The notes: a model not told the origin generated them from the sequence alone. A DNA stretch of 36,238 bases from Bacillus hominis (GCF_018332515.1 NZ_BOQD01000100.1:1-36238); one strand, 5' to 3'; counted from the first letter of the stretch, positions 1 through 7,290 are shown. Numbers and translations are program-made.

Positions 1-209
1 CTCATCCTTTCTATATAATGTTTTTTTTATTTAAATGAATATAGTGCAAACGAAACTATGTATAAAAAGGAAATATCTCATCATTCACGAATCAATTTAA
101 TCCAGCCGAGAACCGCAATTTGTAAAATAACGCCCAAAACGATAAGTCGGCGTAACCACCATGGGAAAAATGTTACATACCATTTTCAGCAATTTATCCT
201 TACATAAAA
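1..209. other. Left-edge intergenic stretch
   Basis: No gene with a normal start is visible here. Read on the minus strand, the extreme left edge has AGAAAGGATGAG, which looks like the ribosome-binding site (or RBS plus start) of the next minus-strand gene lying outside the window; in B. subtilis the next gene would be ywlE. Positions 81-185 hold a 34-codon minus-strand reading frame rich in Trp and Leu without a start codon, described under findings. The rest is AT-rich with no clear terminator for mntP. Confidence 0.4.
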
Positions 210-758
210 TTATATAGGAAAAAGGAGATATAATCCAAACCCAACAAGAATAATACCGCCTACTATTTCACCGTATGTACCAAGCATATTTTTTACATGC
301 CTACCAAGCAATAAACCAATCCACGCTAGTAACATACTTATTAGTCCAAACAGTAATATCGTAATAATTGTCTCTGCTCCGTAAATTCCAAGACTAAGAC
401 CTACTGAAAAACTATCTATACTAACACCAAATGCAAATACAAATAAACTAATTCCAATTGGAGCAATTCTAGTCTCTTCACCTTCTAAAATAGACGAATA
501 TACGATATAGAACCCTAGCCCAATTAATAAAATGGCTCCGGCAAAATTCGCGACATCCCCATACCTCTCTGATAGAAAACGTCCTAGTATCATTCCGATA
601 AATGGCATAATAATATGAAATATCCCAATCGTCATACCGATATAAAGGATTTGTCTTAACTTTAATGTTACCATCCCCATACCGAGGCTCACTGAAAATG
701 CATCCATCCCCAGGGCGAATGCCATAATTATTAAAGGTATTAATTGTTCAAGTGTCAT
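210..758 (-). CDS. mntP: Putative manganese efflux pump MntP
   Basis: A 182-residue integral membrane protein of the MntP (formerly DUF204) family, equivalent by position to B. subtilis ywlD. It is built from two repeated halves, each opening with a hydrophobic segment carrying a conserved Asp: [13 protein letters not shown] with Asp19 and [13 protein letters not shown] with Asp115. About six membrane spans are expected. The family exports Mn(II) and protects against manganese excess. The ATG at 758 follows a strong GAGGGGGG ribosome-binding site. It lies 77 bp after ywlC on the same strand and may be cotranscribed with it. The ribosome-binding site lies in a potential hairpin (769-805). No yybP-ykoY manganese riboswitch is seen; the upstream gap is too short. 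The family is clear; function in this organism is inferred. Confidence 0.88.
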   Translation of the reverse strand: MTLEQLIPLIIMAFALGMDAFSVSLGMGMVTLKLRQILYIGMTIGIFHIIMPFIGMILGRFLSERYGDVANFAGAILLIGLGFYIVYSSILEGEETRIAPIGISLFVFAFGVSIDSFSVGLSLGIYGAETIITILLFGLISMLLAWIGLLLGRHVKNMLGTYGEIVGGIILVGFGLYLLFPI

Positions 759-768
759 TCATATCCCC

Positions 769-805
769 CCTCGGACGTGCTACTTCACAATATGCTTATC
801 CGAGG
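769..805 (-). promoter_or_regulatory. Hairpin over the mntP ribosome-binding site
   Basis: On the minus strand a 7-bp perfect stem (CCTCGGA at 805-799 with TCCGAGG at 775-769, 23-nt loop) includes the first Gs of the GAGGGGGG Shine-Dalgarno run of mntP. No U-tract follows, so it is not an intrinsic terminator. A role in translation control is inferred only. Confidence 0.35.
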
Positions 806-835
806 AGAAATATTCTGTTCACTAAAGGTACATTA

Positions 836-1876
836 TCATTCAGTGATAATATGATGTCCCGCAGCTTTTGTTAAACGATTCATAATTGCATTTCCTATTC
901 CTTCATTCGGGAATGATTCACTAAAAATAACATCTACTTCACTTGCATCAAATGTTCTAAGCACATCATATAACTTAGTCGCAACGCTGGCTAAATCGCT
1001 TCGAACACCACAAGACAATACAACATCTGCACTATACACATGCTGATACTCTTCTGTCGTTAATACACCTACTTTAAGCCCTTCTTTCTTTTTCTCATCC
1101 ACAATAAGCTGAATAAACTCTCGTGATCCTTCAACAATACTAAGTGGCGCTTTCGGTGCATAATGTGTATATTTCATTCCAGGTGATTTCGGTTTTTCTT
1201 TCTCATCCTTTAAAGCTGGGTCTAAAGAAACATTCCCTATCACTGCTTCTAATTGCTCCTTCGTAATCCCACCTGGACGTAAAATCGTTGGAACCTCGCT
1301 CGTACAATCAATTACAGTTGATTCAACGCCTACTCCTGTTGCCCCGCCATCAACAATACCAGCGATTTTTCCATTTAAATCTTCATACACATGAGAAGCT
1401 AACGTTGGACTTGGGCGTCCTGAACGGTTCGCACTCGGTGCCGCAACAGGCACGTTTGCCTCTTCAATAAGAGCGAGCGCTACTGGATGATCCGGCATCC
1501 TCACTCCGACTGTATTAAGACCTGCCGTAACCCTCTCTGAAATTCCTTCCTTTCTCGGTAAAATGATTGTTAATGGTCCCGGCCAAAAGTGCTCCATTAA
1601 CTTTTCTGCAACCGGTGGAATTTCTCTTACAATACCATCTAACTGAGATTTTGTTCCTATGTGGACAATCAGGGGATTATCGCTCGGTCTCCCTTTCGCT
1701 TTAAAAATTTTCGCTATCGCTTCATCATCCATTGCGTTTGCTCCTAGCCCATATACCGTTTCCGTTGGGAAGGCCACCGCTTCATTTTCTCTTAATAATC
1801 TCGCTGCTTCTTTTAATTGTGGATAATATTTTTTTCTTTCCACAACATTATCCACAACCCACATATTTGTATGCAT
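836..1876 (-). CDS. ywlC: L-threonylcarbamoyladenylate synthase (Sua5/YwlC)
   Basis: A 346-residue Sua5-type enzyme that makes threonylcarbamoyl-AMP from Thr, bicarbonate and ATP, the first step of t6A37 modification of ANN-decoding tRNAs. The N-terminal YrdC domain (about residues 15-210) has FPTETVYGLG, KIFKAKGRPSDNPLIVHI and the APSANRSGRPSPT stretch. The C-terminal Sua5 domain (about 235-346) begins after the KSPGMKYTHYAPKAPL linker. Length and sequence match B. subtilis YwlC. The ATG at 1876 follows AAAAGGACGTG. A possible promoter (TTGTCT-N18-TAAACT, minus strand, about 1950-1921) lies among several DnaA boxes, and the first codons themselves contain two DnaA boxes (1818-1826, 1848-1856). 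Confidence 0.93.
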   Translation of the reverse strand: MHTNMWVVDNVVERKKYYPQLKEAARLLRENEAVAFPTETVYGLGANAMDDEAIAKIFKAKGRPSDNPLIVHIGTKSQLDGIVREIPPVAEKLMEHFWPGPLTIILPRKEGISERVTAGLNTVGVRMPDHPVALALIEEANVPVAAPSANRSGRPSPTLASHVYEDLNGKIAGIVDGGATGVGVESTVIDCTSEVPTILRPGGITKEQLEAVIGNVSLDPALKDEKEKPKSPGMKYTHYAPKAPLSIVEGSREFIQLIVDEKKKEGLKVGVLTTEEYQHVYSADVVLSCGVRSDLASVATKLYDVLRTFDASEVDVIFSESFPNEGIGNAIMNRLTKAAGHHIITE

Positions 1877-2254
1877 TTTTTCACACGTCCTTTTCTACCA
1901 TGAAATACTTGTCTATTTTTAGTTTACTATGAGATTTATCCAAAAGACAAACAAGGTTTATCCACAAAATGTGGATAAACCTTGTTAATCCGTGGATAAC
2001 TTTGTGAATAGCTGACAATTTAGTATTATTGCATTTAGCTCTTTTATATTTTTACAAAAGTGTTCTAACTGTCGAATTCCCTCTGGAACTTTCTCTTTCT
2101 CTATAATGACAAAGTCAAAAAACTGAAAGATTGTCACAGATTGTGGATGATTTGTGAGTAAGTACAATTGTCGAATATCTTTTTCTTTCATATACTGCAA
2201 AAACATTTCAAAAAAATATAAGAAAGTCTGTTTATCCACATTAGGTGTGAATAA
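1818..2254. promoter_or_regulatory. DnaA-box cluster at ywlC/ywlB
   Basis: Six perfect matches to the DnaA box TTATNCACA lie within 437 bp: 1848-1856, 1958-1966 and 2232-2240 on plus, and 1818-1826, 1970-1978 and 2246-2254 on minus. One-mismatch copies lie at 1936-1944, 1991-1999, 2003-2011 and 2142-2150. The central pair (1958-1978) is an inverted repeat. The ywlC region is one of the oriC-proximal DnaA-binding clusters mapped in B. subtilis (from memory), so this is probably a conserved DnaA-titration or regulatory locus. Outside the cluster I noticed only one other perfect box, at 4240-4248 inside prmC. Confidence 0.75.
1940..1986 (-). terminator. Terminator-like 17-bp hairpin after ywlB
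   Basis: A perfect 17-bp inverted repeat (1950-1966 and 1970-1986, 3-nt loop) overlaps the ywlB stop codon and is followed on the minus strand by a U-rich stretch (TTTGTCTTTT). Its arms contain the central pair of DnaA boxes, so the DNA could bind DnaA while the RNA acts as a terminator. Confidence 0.6.
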
Positions 2255-2443
2255 ACAAGAACGAATAAGTGCATTTTCTCCACTTTGTTCATATCCAATT
2301 ACCGCTCGTATTTCTCCCGCCTCTTCCAAAATCATAAATTGTGCGTACAACTCATTTATTTTATCATCTTTTTTATTAGCTTGTCCGAAAAAAGAATGCA
2401 ATCTTTCTACATCTGCTTTCGTAGCAAAATACACGTTCTTCAT
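1985..2443 (-). CDS. ywlB: YwlB-like GNAT-fold protein
   Basis: A 152-residue protein in the position of B. subtilis YwlB, which is predicted to have an N-acetyltransferase-like fold. Visible features are an N-terminal ATKADVERLHSFF helix, a central beta pattern (AGEIRAVIGYEQ, then ALIRSCLFTP) and IRQLYLLTN followed by FFDFVIIEKEKVPEGI, a typical GNAT C-terminal arrangement. No substrate can be assigned, and the acetyl-CoA-binding loop is not obvious. The ATG at 2443 is preceded by GGAGGG, which is buried in a 12-bp inverted repeat. It lies 51 bp downstream of spoIIR on the same strand. Several DnaA boxes lie inside its coding sequence. Confidence 0.75.
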   Translation of the reverse strand: MKNVYFATKADVERLHSFFGQANKKDDKINELYAQFMILEEAGEIRAVIGYEQSGENALIRSCLFTPNVDKQTFLYFFEMFLQYMKEKDIRQLYLLTNHPQSVTIFQFFDFVIIEKEKVPEGIRQLEHFCKNIKELNAIILNCQLFTKLSTD

Positions 2444-2446
2444 AGT

Positions 2447-2484
2447 AAATCCCTCCTCGTTTATATATATATGAGGAGGGATTT
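2447..2484 (-). promoter_or_regulatory. 12-bp hairpin sequestering the ywlB Shine-Dalgarno
   Basis: AAATCCCTCCTC (2447-2458 on plus) is perfectly complementary to GAGGAGGGATTT (2473-2484), with a 14-nt AT-only loop after one G. On the minus-strand transcript the 3' arm is the ywlB Shine-Dalgarno region, ending three bases before the ATG. There is no U-run after the hairpin in the minus direction, which argues against a simple spoIIR terminator. A read-through spoIIR transcript would have the site closed; a transcript starting inside the loop would leave it open. The structure is seen in the sequence; the role is inference. Confidence 0.55.
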
Positions 2485-2494
2485 ATTAATAGTA

Positions 2495-3367
2495 CTATTT
2501 AGAGAATAAAGATGTAAAAGCTTCGACGATAAATAATTTAACCTCTGGTTTTTCTTCTTCCTCTTCTACTTTTACATACTCATTTTTCTTTTCTTGTTTT
2601 TGCTCCACAGGTTTCTCCACTTTTTCCACAGTTTTTGTTTCTACTTTTTTTACAGGCTGTTCTTCTACTTGCGTTTCATGTTTTACTACTTTCTTTTCAG
2701 AAGTTGTTACTTTTTTTGCTACTTCCTTCTTTACAACTTCCTTTTCTTTCACCTCATCCTCTTTTTTCTCTTGTGTATCTACTACTTCCTCATCTAGTTG
2801 TTTTACCTGCTCTTCTTCAGGAGATTCAGCTTTCACAACATGTTCTTCTTTCCTTACAGCTGTACCACTCGAAAAATCTAAGAAACACATTGGTGGAAAT
2901 AATACACACCACCAGTTTGCACCTTCCCCTTTTCCAATTGTAATAAGTACCGCTTCATATTCTCCTGCTGGATAAATAAAATTTCCATATACCTTTGTAG
3001 GAAACTTCACGTTCTTACCGAATTTCACTTGAAACGCCTCTTTACTTCCTTCTCTTTTCAGCGTCTTTGCCACTGTCTTTTCAATTTCAGGAATATGATT
3101 TTGAATTACTTTTCGAGCTTCTTCAAACGACGTTAAATCCGCTACCCATCCATCGATTTGCGCTTTCACTTCATCACGTACTTTACGTTTTAATGCCTGA
3201 TCTTTATCGGAATCACTATTAGCTAAAATACGTAATCGAACGGCCTCTTTCGGAATAACAGCAGGCCCTTTTGCATCAGCTTTCATATATCCAAACTGCA
3301 CGAGTAACTGTGCACCAATTAATAATAAAAGAAAATAAGCAATAACTTGTTTTTTCATTTCCTCCAC
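2495..3367 (-). CDS. spoIIR: Stage II sporulation protein R (SpoIIR)
   Basis: A 290-residue secreted signalling protein. In Bacillus, SpoIIR is made in the forespore under sigma-F, exported into the intermembrane space, and triggers SpoIIGA to process pro-sigma-E in the mother cell. An N-terminal hydrophobic signal segment (about residues 6-30) is followed by the conserved KEAVRLRILANSDSDKDQALK motif region and GEGANWWCVLFPPMCFLDFSSG. Residues about 172-272 form a Lys/Glu/Val-rich low-complexity segment before a conserved C-terminal KLFIVEAF. B. subtilis SpoIIR is about 224 residues, so the charged segment accounts for the excess. The ATG at 3367 follows GGTGGAGGAA. I could not pick out a convincing sigma-F promoter upstream. 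Confidence 0.92.
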   Translation of the reverse strand: MEEMKKQVIAYFLLLLIGAQLLVQFGYMKADAKGPAVIPKEAVRLRILANSDSDKDQALKRKVRDEVKAQIDGWVADLTSFEEARKVIQNHIPEIEKTVAKTLKREGSKEAFQVKFGKNVKFPTKVYGNFIYPAGEYEAVLITIGKGEGANWWCVLFPPMCFLDFSSGTAVRKEEHVVKAESPEEEQVKQLDEEVVDTQEKKEDEVKEKEVVKKEVAKKVTTSEKKVVKHETQVEEQPVKKVETKTVEKVEKPVEQKQEKKNEYVKVEEEEEKPEVKLFIVEAFTSLFSK

Positions 3368-3441
3368 CGTCCCCTCTAGAAACAGTGTGGACAGAGTTAC
3401 TTCTTTCTAAACTATTAAATTCAAAATCTATATAAATTTTT

Positions 3442-3531
3442 GTAACTACTCAGCCACTCTATGAAAAACCGACAGAAAAACATTTTTTTAAATGGTCGAG
3501 AGGGACTGGCTATGTATGGCGGAGTAGTTAC
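3442..3531. repeat. About 90-bp element with 10-bp terminal inverted repeats
   Basis: GTAACTACTC (3442-3451) is repeated inverted as GAGTAGTTAC (3522-3531). Inside, AGCCA...TCT pairs partly with AGGGACTGGCT, so the whole unit could fold into one long imperfect hairpin in the spoIIR leader. It may be a small palindromic repeat of the genome or a leader structure; I cannot tell which from one copy. Confidence 0.4.
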
Positions 3532-3543
3532 GAATTTTTCATA

Positions 3544-3577
3544 CAAAAAATAGAGTAAGGCTTATGCCTTACTCTAT
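3544..3577 (-). terminator. Intrinsic terminator of prfA-prmC
   Basis: A 12-bp perfect stem (3550-3561 with 3566-3577, loop TTAT) overlaps the prmC stop codon and is followed on the minus strand by a run of Ts. Confidence 0.85.
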
Positions 3578-4420
3578 CTCTGCAAATACCATACGATCTT
3601 TTCCATTAATATCAAAGACAACTTCAACGTGAGCGTGCGGGAAAGTTTGCTGTAATAATGCTTTCACATCTTCACCTTGCCCTACACCAATTTCAAACGC
3701 CACAATCGCCTTTTTCTGTAATACATTCGGCAATTCCTCCATAAAACGACGATAGAAATCTAATCCATCTTCGCCGCCAACAAGCGCTCTTTTCGGCTCA
3801 TGCTCTTTCACAACAGTAGAAAGACCACGCCAATCTTCCTCTGGTATGTACGGAGGATTGGAAACAACAACATCTAACTTCTGACCCGTTTCATAAAACG
3901 GAGACAGTAAATCACCGTGATAGAAAGTCACATCCGCCCCTAAAGTTTTTGCATTTTCTTTTGCAACTTCAATCGACTCCTGTGCGATATCTACTGTATA
4001 CACATGAAGATTTTTATTTTCTAAAGCGAGCGTAATAGAAATCGCTCCACTACCTGTTCCAATATCCGCTATGTGAAGCTCCTCATTACCAAAATGGCGC
4101 TCAATTCTCTCTAGCACTCCAACTATAAGTTCCTCTGTTTCCGGTCTTGGTATCAATACCTCTTCATTCACAAAGAATGATCGGCCATAAAACATTTCAT
4201 AACCGAGCATATATTGGATCGGAATACCTTCTACGTGCTTGTGGATAAATTCTGCAAAACTTTTCTCTTGTTCCACAGTTATTTCTTCACGCATATTCAT
4301 GAGCATTCCGGTTCTGTTCGTCTTTAATACATGACAAAGGACAATTTCTCCCGCATTTTCATCTCGTCCATTTTCCTGTAAAAAAGAAGAAGCCCATTTC
4401 AGGGCTTCATAGACACGCAT
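3569..4420 (-). CDS. prmC: Release factor glutamine methyltransferase PrmC
   Basis: A 283-residue enzyme that uses S-adenosylmethionine to N5-methylate the Gln of the GGQ motif in release factors. The N-terminal helical domain (1-90) is followed by a Rossmann methyltransferase domain with the SAM-binding DIGTGSGAI (about 119-127) and the glutamine-binding NPPY (188-191). Its ATG overlaps the prfA stop by one base (TAATG), implying translational coupling with its substrate RF1. The length is normal for HemK/PrmC. A single DnaA box (4240-4248) lies in the coding sequence, probably by chance. Confidence 0.96.
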   Translation of the reverse strand: MRVYEALKWASSFLQENGRDENAGEIVLCHVLKTNRTGMLMNMREEITVEQEKSFAEFIHKHVEGIPIQYMLGYEMFYGRSFFVNEEVLIPRPETEELIVGVLERIERHFGNEELHIADIGTGSGAISITLALENKNLHVYTVDIAQESIEVAKENAKTLGADVTFYHGDLLSPFYETGQKLDVVVSNPPYIPEEDWRGLSTVVKEHEPKRALVGGEDGLDFYRRFMEELPNVLQKKAIVAFEIGVGQGEDVKALLQQTFPHAHVEVVFDINGKDRMVFAEIE

Positions 4421-5487
4421 TACTCAGCTGCCTCCATCTTTTGCGCCTGATCTTCCATCACTAAGGCATTGATGAAATCATCTAACTTACCTTGTAGGAT
4501 TTGATCCAGCTTTTGAATCGTTAAACCGATTCGATGGTCTGTAACACGGTTTTGCGGGAAGTTATACGTACGAATACGCTCTGAACGATCTCCCGTACCA
4601 ACAGCTTGTTTACGGTTTTGATCATACTCAGCTTGCGCTTCTTGTCTAAACTTATCATAAACACGTGCGCGTAATACTTTCATCGCTTTTTCTTTATTCT
4701 TAATTTGTGATTTCTCATCCTGACAAGATACAACTACACCAGTCGGTAAATGTGTTAAACGTACCGCTGACATCGTTGTATTAACGCTTTGTCCACCAGG
4801 ACCACTAGAAGCAAATGTATCAACACGAACATCTTTTTCATGAATATTAATTTCTACTTCTTCTGCCTCTGGTAATACAGCTACAGTTGCTGTAGATGTA
4901 TGAATACGTCCACCAGATTCCGTTTCAGGAACACGTTGTACACGGTGAGCACCATTCTCGAATTTCAGCTTCGCGAAAGCACCTTTACCGTTAATCATAA
5001 AGATAATCTCTTTATATCCACCTAACTCTGTATAGCTCGCTTCGATAATTTCAGTTTTCCAACCTTGTACCTCAGCATAACGGCTATACATACGATATAA
5101 ATCACCAGCAAATAAAGCTGCCTCGTCACCACCAGCAGCACCACGAACCTCAACGATAACGTTTTTATCATCATTAGGGTCTTTTGGAACAAGTAAAATT
5201 TTCAGACGTTCTGATAATGTTTTTTCTTGTCCTTCTAATTCAGAAACCTCTTCTTTTACCATGTCACGCATATCAGCGTCTAACTTATCTTCTAACATTG
5301 CTTTTGCATCTCGTAATTGCTCACGAACATCTTTATACTCACGGTACACCTCTACCGTTTCCTGCATATCAGATTGCTCTTTTGAATACTCACGAAGCTT
5401 ATTTGTATCGCTAATAACCTCTGGGTCACTTAACAATTCATTTAACTTCTCATAACGATCTTCTACAGCTTGCAAACGATCTAACAC
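4420..5487 (-). CDS. prfA: Peptide chain release factor 1
   Basis: RF1 (355 residues from the start chosen) ends translation at UAA and UAG. The codon-recognition PxT motif is Pro-Glu-Thr at about 187-189 (VQRVPETES), and the catalytic GGQ lies at about 231-233 ([11 protein letters not shown]). I chose the GTG at 5487 because AGAGGTG (5500-5494) sits six bases before it and B. subtilis RF1 starts at MLDRL. The in-frame GTG at 5496 lies inside that Shine-Dalgarno. It is cotranscribed with prmC. The next gene upstream, tdk, is separated by its own terminator and about 400 bp of repeats. Confidence 0.96.
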   Translation of the reverse strand: MLDRLQAVEDRYEKLNELLSDPEVISDTNKLREYSKEQSDMQETVEVYREYKDVREQLRDAKAMLEDKLDADMRDMVKEEVSELEGQEKTLSERLKILLVPKDPNDDKNVIVEVRGAAGGDEAALFAGDLYRMYSRYAEVQGWKTEIIEASYTELGGYKEIIFMINGKGAFAKLKFENGAHRVQRVPETESGGRIHTSTATVAVLPEAEEVEINIHEKDVRVDTFASSGPGGQSVNTTMSAVRLTHLPTGVVVSCQDEKSQIKNKEKAMKVLRARVYDKFRQEAQAEYDQNRKQAVGTGDRSERIRTYNFPQNRVTDHRIGLTIQKLDQILQGKLDDFINALVMEDQAQKMEAAE

Positions 5488-5559
5488 ACCATTCACCTCT
5501 ACATCCTAGTATCTAATACAAATAGTATATGGTACTTAATCAAAAAAACGCAAATTATA

Positions 5560-5682
5560 TTTAAAAGCGCAGGTGGCTTGTTCAGAATCGCAGGACATTG
5601 GAGCTCTCGACCTTGAAGCGCTCTTTGCTTCGAGTGAGAGAGTGAAATGACCGGAGATTCTAGCCACTGGAGCTAGATAATA
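5560..5682. repeat. B. cereus-type palindromic repeat, cluster 1 copy 1 (type A)
   Basis: The element opens with TTTAAAAGCGCAGGTGGC and closes with AGCCACTGGAGCTAGATAA. GTGGCT..AGAATC at the left pairs with GATTCT-AGCCAC at the right, and an inner stem CTCTC..GAAGC/GCTTC..GAGAG is present, giving an imperfect palindrome of about 120 bp. It closely matches 7138-7240. Confidence 0.7.
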
Positions 5683-5684
5683 TA

Positions 5685-5805
5685 TTTAAAAGCGCAGGTG
5701 GCTTGTTCAGCTCTGACTGGCTAAGGTTCTCTCGTACAAAAGGTACTTTTTACCTTGAGTAGCGGAGGTTCTTAGACACGAAGAGCTTGCCACCGGAACT
5801 AGATT
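5685..5805. repeat. B. cereus-type palindromic repeat, cluster 1 copy 2 (type B)
   Basis: It has the same outer arms as copy 1 (GGTGGC..AGCTCT pairing with AGAGCT..GCCACC) but a different core containing AAGGTA/TACCTT and a GGTTCTTAGA tail. It is closely similar to 7015-7135 and follows copy 1 without a gap, so the two are tandem. Confidence 0.65.
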
Positions 5806-5807
5806 AT

Positions 5808-5890
5808 ATTTAAAAGCGCAAGCGGCTCGTTCGGCTTTGACTGCCTAAAGTTCTTAGCTGTGCGAAGAGCGAGCCACCAATCTTCATCTA
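5808..5890. repeat. B. cereus-type repeat, cluster 1 copy 3 (shortened type B)
   Basis: It begins TTTAAAAGCGCAAGCGGCTCG and ends GAGCGAGCCACC. The AAGGTACTTTTTACC core of copy 2 is missing, so this is an internally deleted copy of about 80 bp, abutting the tdk terminator. Confidence 0.55.
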
Positions 5891-5895
5891 TTTTC

Positions 5896-5924
5896 GAAAA
5901 AAACCCGCTCTACATAGCGAGTTT
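5896..5924 (-). terminator. Terminator of tdk
   Basis: On the minus strand AACTCGCT pairs with AGCGGGTT (one G-U pair), followed by seven Ts, just past the tdk stop. Confidence 0.8.
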
Positions 5925-5927
5925 CAT

Positions 5928-6512
5928 TTATCTTTGTTTTGTAGGTACTGCATGACAATGACGACAACGTGGTTCATACGATTCTGAAGCCCCAACTAAA
6001 ATAATTGGATCATCAAATGCCGCTGGTTCTCCATCAATTAAACGTTGCGTACGACTTGCAGGAGATCCACACGCAGAACAAACTGCCTGCAATTTAGTTA
6101 CATGTTCAGCAATCGCCATCAGCTGAGGAACTTGTCCAAATGGTAGACCTCGGAAATCTTGGTCTAATCCAGCTACAATGACACGATAGCCACGATTTGC
6201 CAATACTTGCACCACTTCCACAATGTCCCCATCAAAAAATTGTACCTCATCGATTGCAATAACATCCATTTCTTCTGTTACATGGTTAAATATATCTTTT
6301 GAAGCTGAAACAGGAACTGCTTTAACCTTTAATCCATTATGTGATACAACATCTTCTTCACTATAACGATTATCAATACATGGTTTAAATACAATCGCAT
6401 GTTGTTTCGCAAATTGCGTACGGCGTATACGGCGGATGAGCTCTTCTGATTTTCCAGAAAACATACTCCCGCAAATCACTTCAATCCAACCATTTTGATT
6501 CATTAAGTACAT
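5928..6512 (-). CDS. tdk: Thymidine kinase
   Basis: A 194-residue type II thymidine kinase that phosphorylates thymidine (or deoxyuridine) with ATP in pyrimidine salvage. The Walker A motif [10 protein letters not shown] is near residues 16-25, a Walker B-like [13 protein letters not shown] lies centrally, and [12 protein letters not shown] follows. Structural zinc ligands are the Cys pairs in CSACGS and CRHCH. The length is standard and the start codon ATG at 6512 is preceded by AAGGAGAGCTC. It lies 110 bp after the rpmE stop and is separated from it by a terminator, so it probably has its own promoter in that short gap. Confidence 0.96.
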   Translation of the reverse strand: MYLMNQNGWIEVICGSMFSGKSEELIRRIRRTQFAKQHAIVFKPCIDNRYSEEDVVSHNGLKVKAVPVSASKDIFNHVTEEMDVIAIDEVQFFDGDIVEVVQVLANRGYRVIVAGLDQDFRGLPFGQVPQLMAIAEHVTKLQAVCSACGSPASRTQRLIDGEPAAFDDPIILVGASESYEPRCRHCHAVPTKQR

Positions 6513-6572
6513 TGAGCTCTCCTTTCATCTACTTTCCTAATCCAAAGTAGGGTAAAGGTTTAATATTTTCGC

Positions 6573-6612
6573 AAAAAAAACAGACAAGCGAATACATACA
6601 CTTGCCTGTTTT
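6573..6612 (-). terminator. Terminator of rpmE
   Basis: AAACAGGCAAG (minus strand) pairs with CTTGTCTGTTT, with one G-U pair, and is followed by a run of eight Ts. Confidence 0.85.
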
Positions 6613-6622
6613 ATGTTCTTTA

Positions 6623-6868
6623 TTACTTGATGCCGTATTTCTTATTGAAGCGGTCAACACGTCCGTCTGCAGTAGCAAACTTCTGACGTCCAGTGTAGAA
6701 TGGGTGAGAATCAGAACTGATCTCAATTTTTAGTAATGGATAAGTGTTACCATCTTCCCACTCAACAGTTTCGCTAGAGCCTTTAGTAGACCCGCTTAAG
6801 AATTTGAAGCCTGTGTTCGTGTCCATAAATACAACTTTATTGTAATTTGGATGGATTCCTGCTTTCAT
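6623..6868 (-). CDS. rpmE2: 50S ribosomal protein L31, type B (zinc-free)
   Basis: An 81-residue L31 starting MKAGIHPNY. The characteristic [13 protein letters not shown] and [12 protein letters not shown] segments are present, but the CxxC zinc-ribbon cysteines of the zinc-binding form are absent (no Cys at all), so it is the C-minus or type B form. I prefer the ATG at 6868: AAGGAG is nine bases before it, whereas the in-frame ATG at 6877 directly abuts that site. In B. subtilis the zinc-binding L31 occupies this rho-adjacent position, so the type differs here. It is flanked upstream by a repeat cluster and rho. Confidence 0.94.
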   Translation of the reverse strand: MKAGIHPNYNKVVFMDTNTGFKFLSGSTKGSSETVEWEDGNTYPLLKIEISSDSHPFYTGRQKFATADGRVDRFNKKYGIK

Positions 6869-7014
6869 TCTTTTCATCTCCTTCCGCCCTGAATCATTTT
6901 CGAAACAGAGTTTTTCATCTTCAGCTGCTTACACAACTATATTGATGAAACACATATGATGAAATTATAACAAGGCTAACTCCATTTTGCAACTACCTGT
7001 TTTTGTCTTTTGAA

Positions 7015-7135
7015 ATTTAAAGTGGAGGTGGCTCGCTCAGCTCTGACCAGCTAAGGTTCTTTCGCCCTAAAGGTGCTTTTTACCTTTCGGGCGGAAGGTT
7101 CTTAGATGCGAAGAGCTAGCCACCGGAACTGGATA
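7015..7135. repeat. B. cereus-type palindromic repeat, cluster 2 copy 1 (type B)
   Basis: A near-duplicate of 5685-5805 (GGTGGCTCGCTCAGCTCTGACC ending AGAGCTAGCCACCGGAACTGGAT). The core palindrome CGCCC..GGGCG around AAAGGTGC is partly compensated relative to the cluster 1 copy, suggesting stem conservation. Confidence 0.65.
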
Positions 7136-7137
7136 TT

Positions 7138-7240
7138 AATTAAGAACCTAGGACATTTCAAGCTCTCGACCTTGAAGCGCTTTTTGCTTCGAGCGAGAGA
7201 GCGAAATGACCGGAGATTTTAGCCGCTGGAGCTAGATAAC
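7138..7240. repeat. B. cereus-type repeat, cluster 2 copy 2 (type A, left arm missing)
   Basis: From AGGACATTTCAAGCTCTCGACC to GGAGCTAGATAAC it matches 5560-5682 almost base for base but lacks the GGTGGCTTGTTCAG left arm. Confidence 0.6.
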
Positions 7241-7290
7241 ACTTTAAAGTGCAAGCGGCTCGCCCAGAATCGTAGGGCACTGGAGCTCTA
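7241..7290. repeat. B. cereus-type repeat, cluster 2 copy 3 (left end only)
   Basis: About 50 bp of the type A left end (AAGTGCAAGCGGCTCG..AGAATCG..GGAGCTCT), then the similarity stops. Between this and the rho terminator (7291-7364) nothing else is seen. Confidence 0.5.

Noticed and set aside
2594-2943. Phe/Leu-rich plus-strand frames antisense to spoIIR
   Set aside because: They are shadows of the Lys/Glu-rich coding segment, with no start signals.
4240-4248. DnaA box in prmC as a regulatory site
   Set aside because: It is a single isolated 9-mer inside coding sequence, compatible with chance.
5488-5496. Upstream GTG start of prfA
   Set aside because: It lies inside the Shine-Dalgarno sequence of the GTG at 5487, which matches the usual RF1 start.
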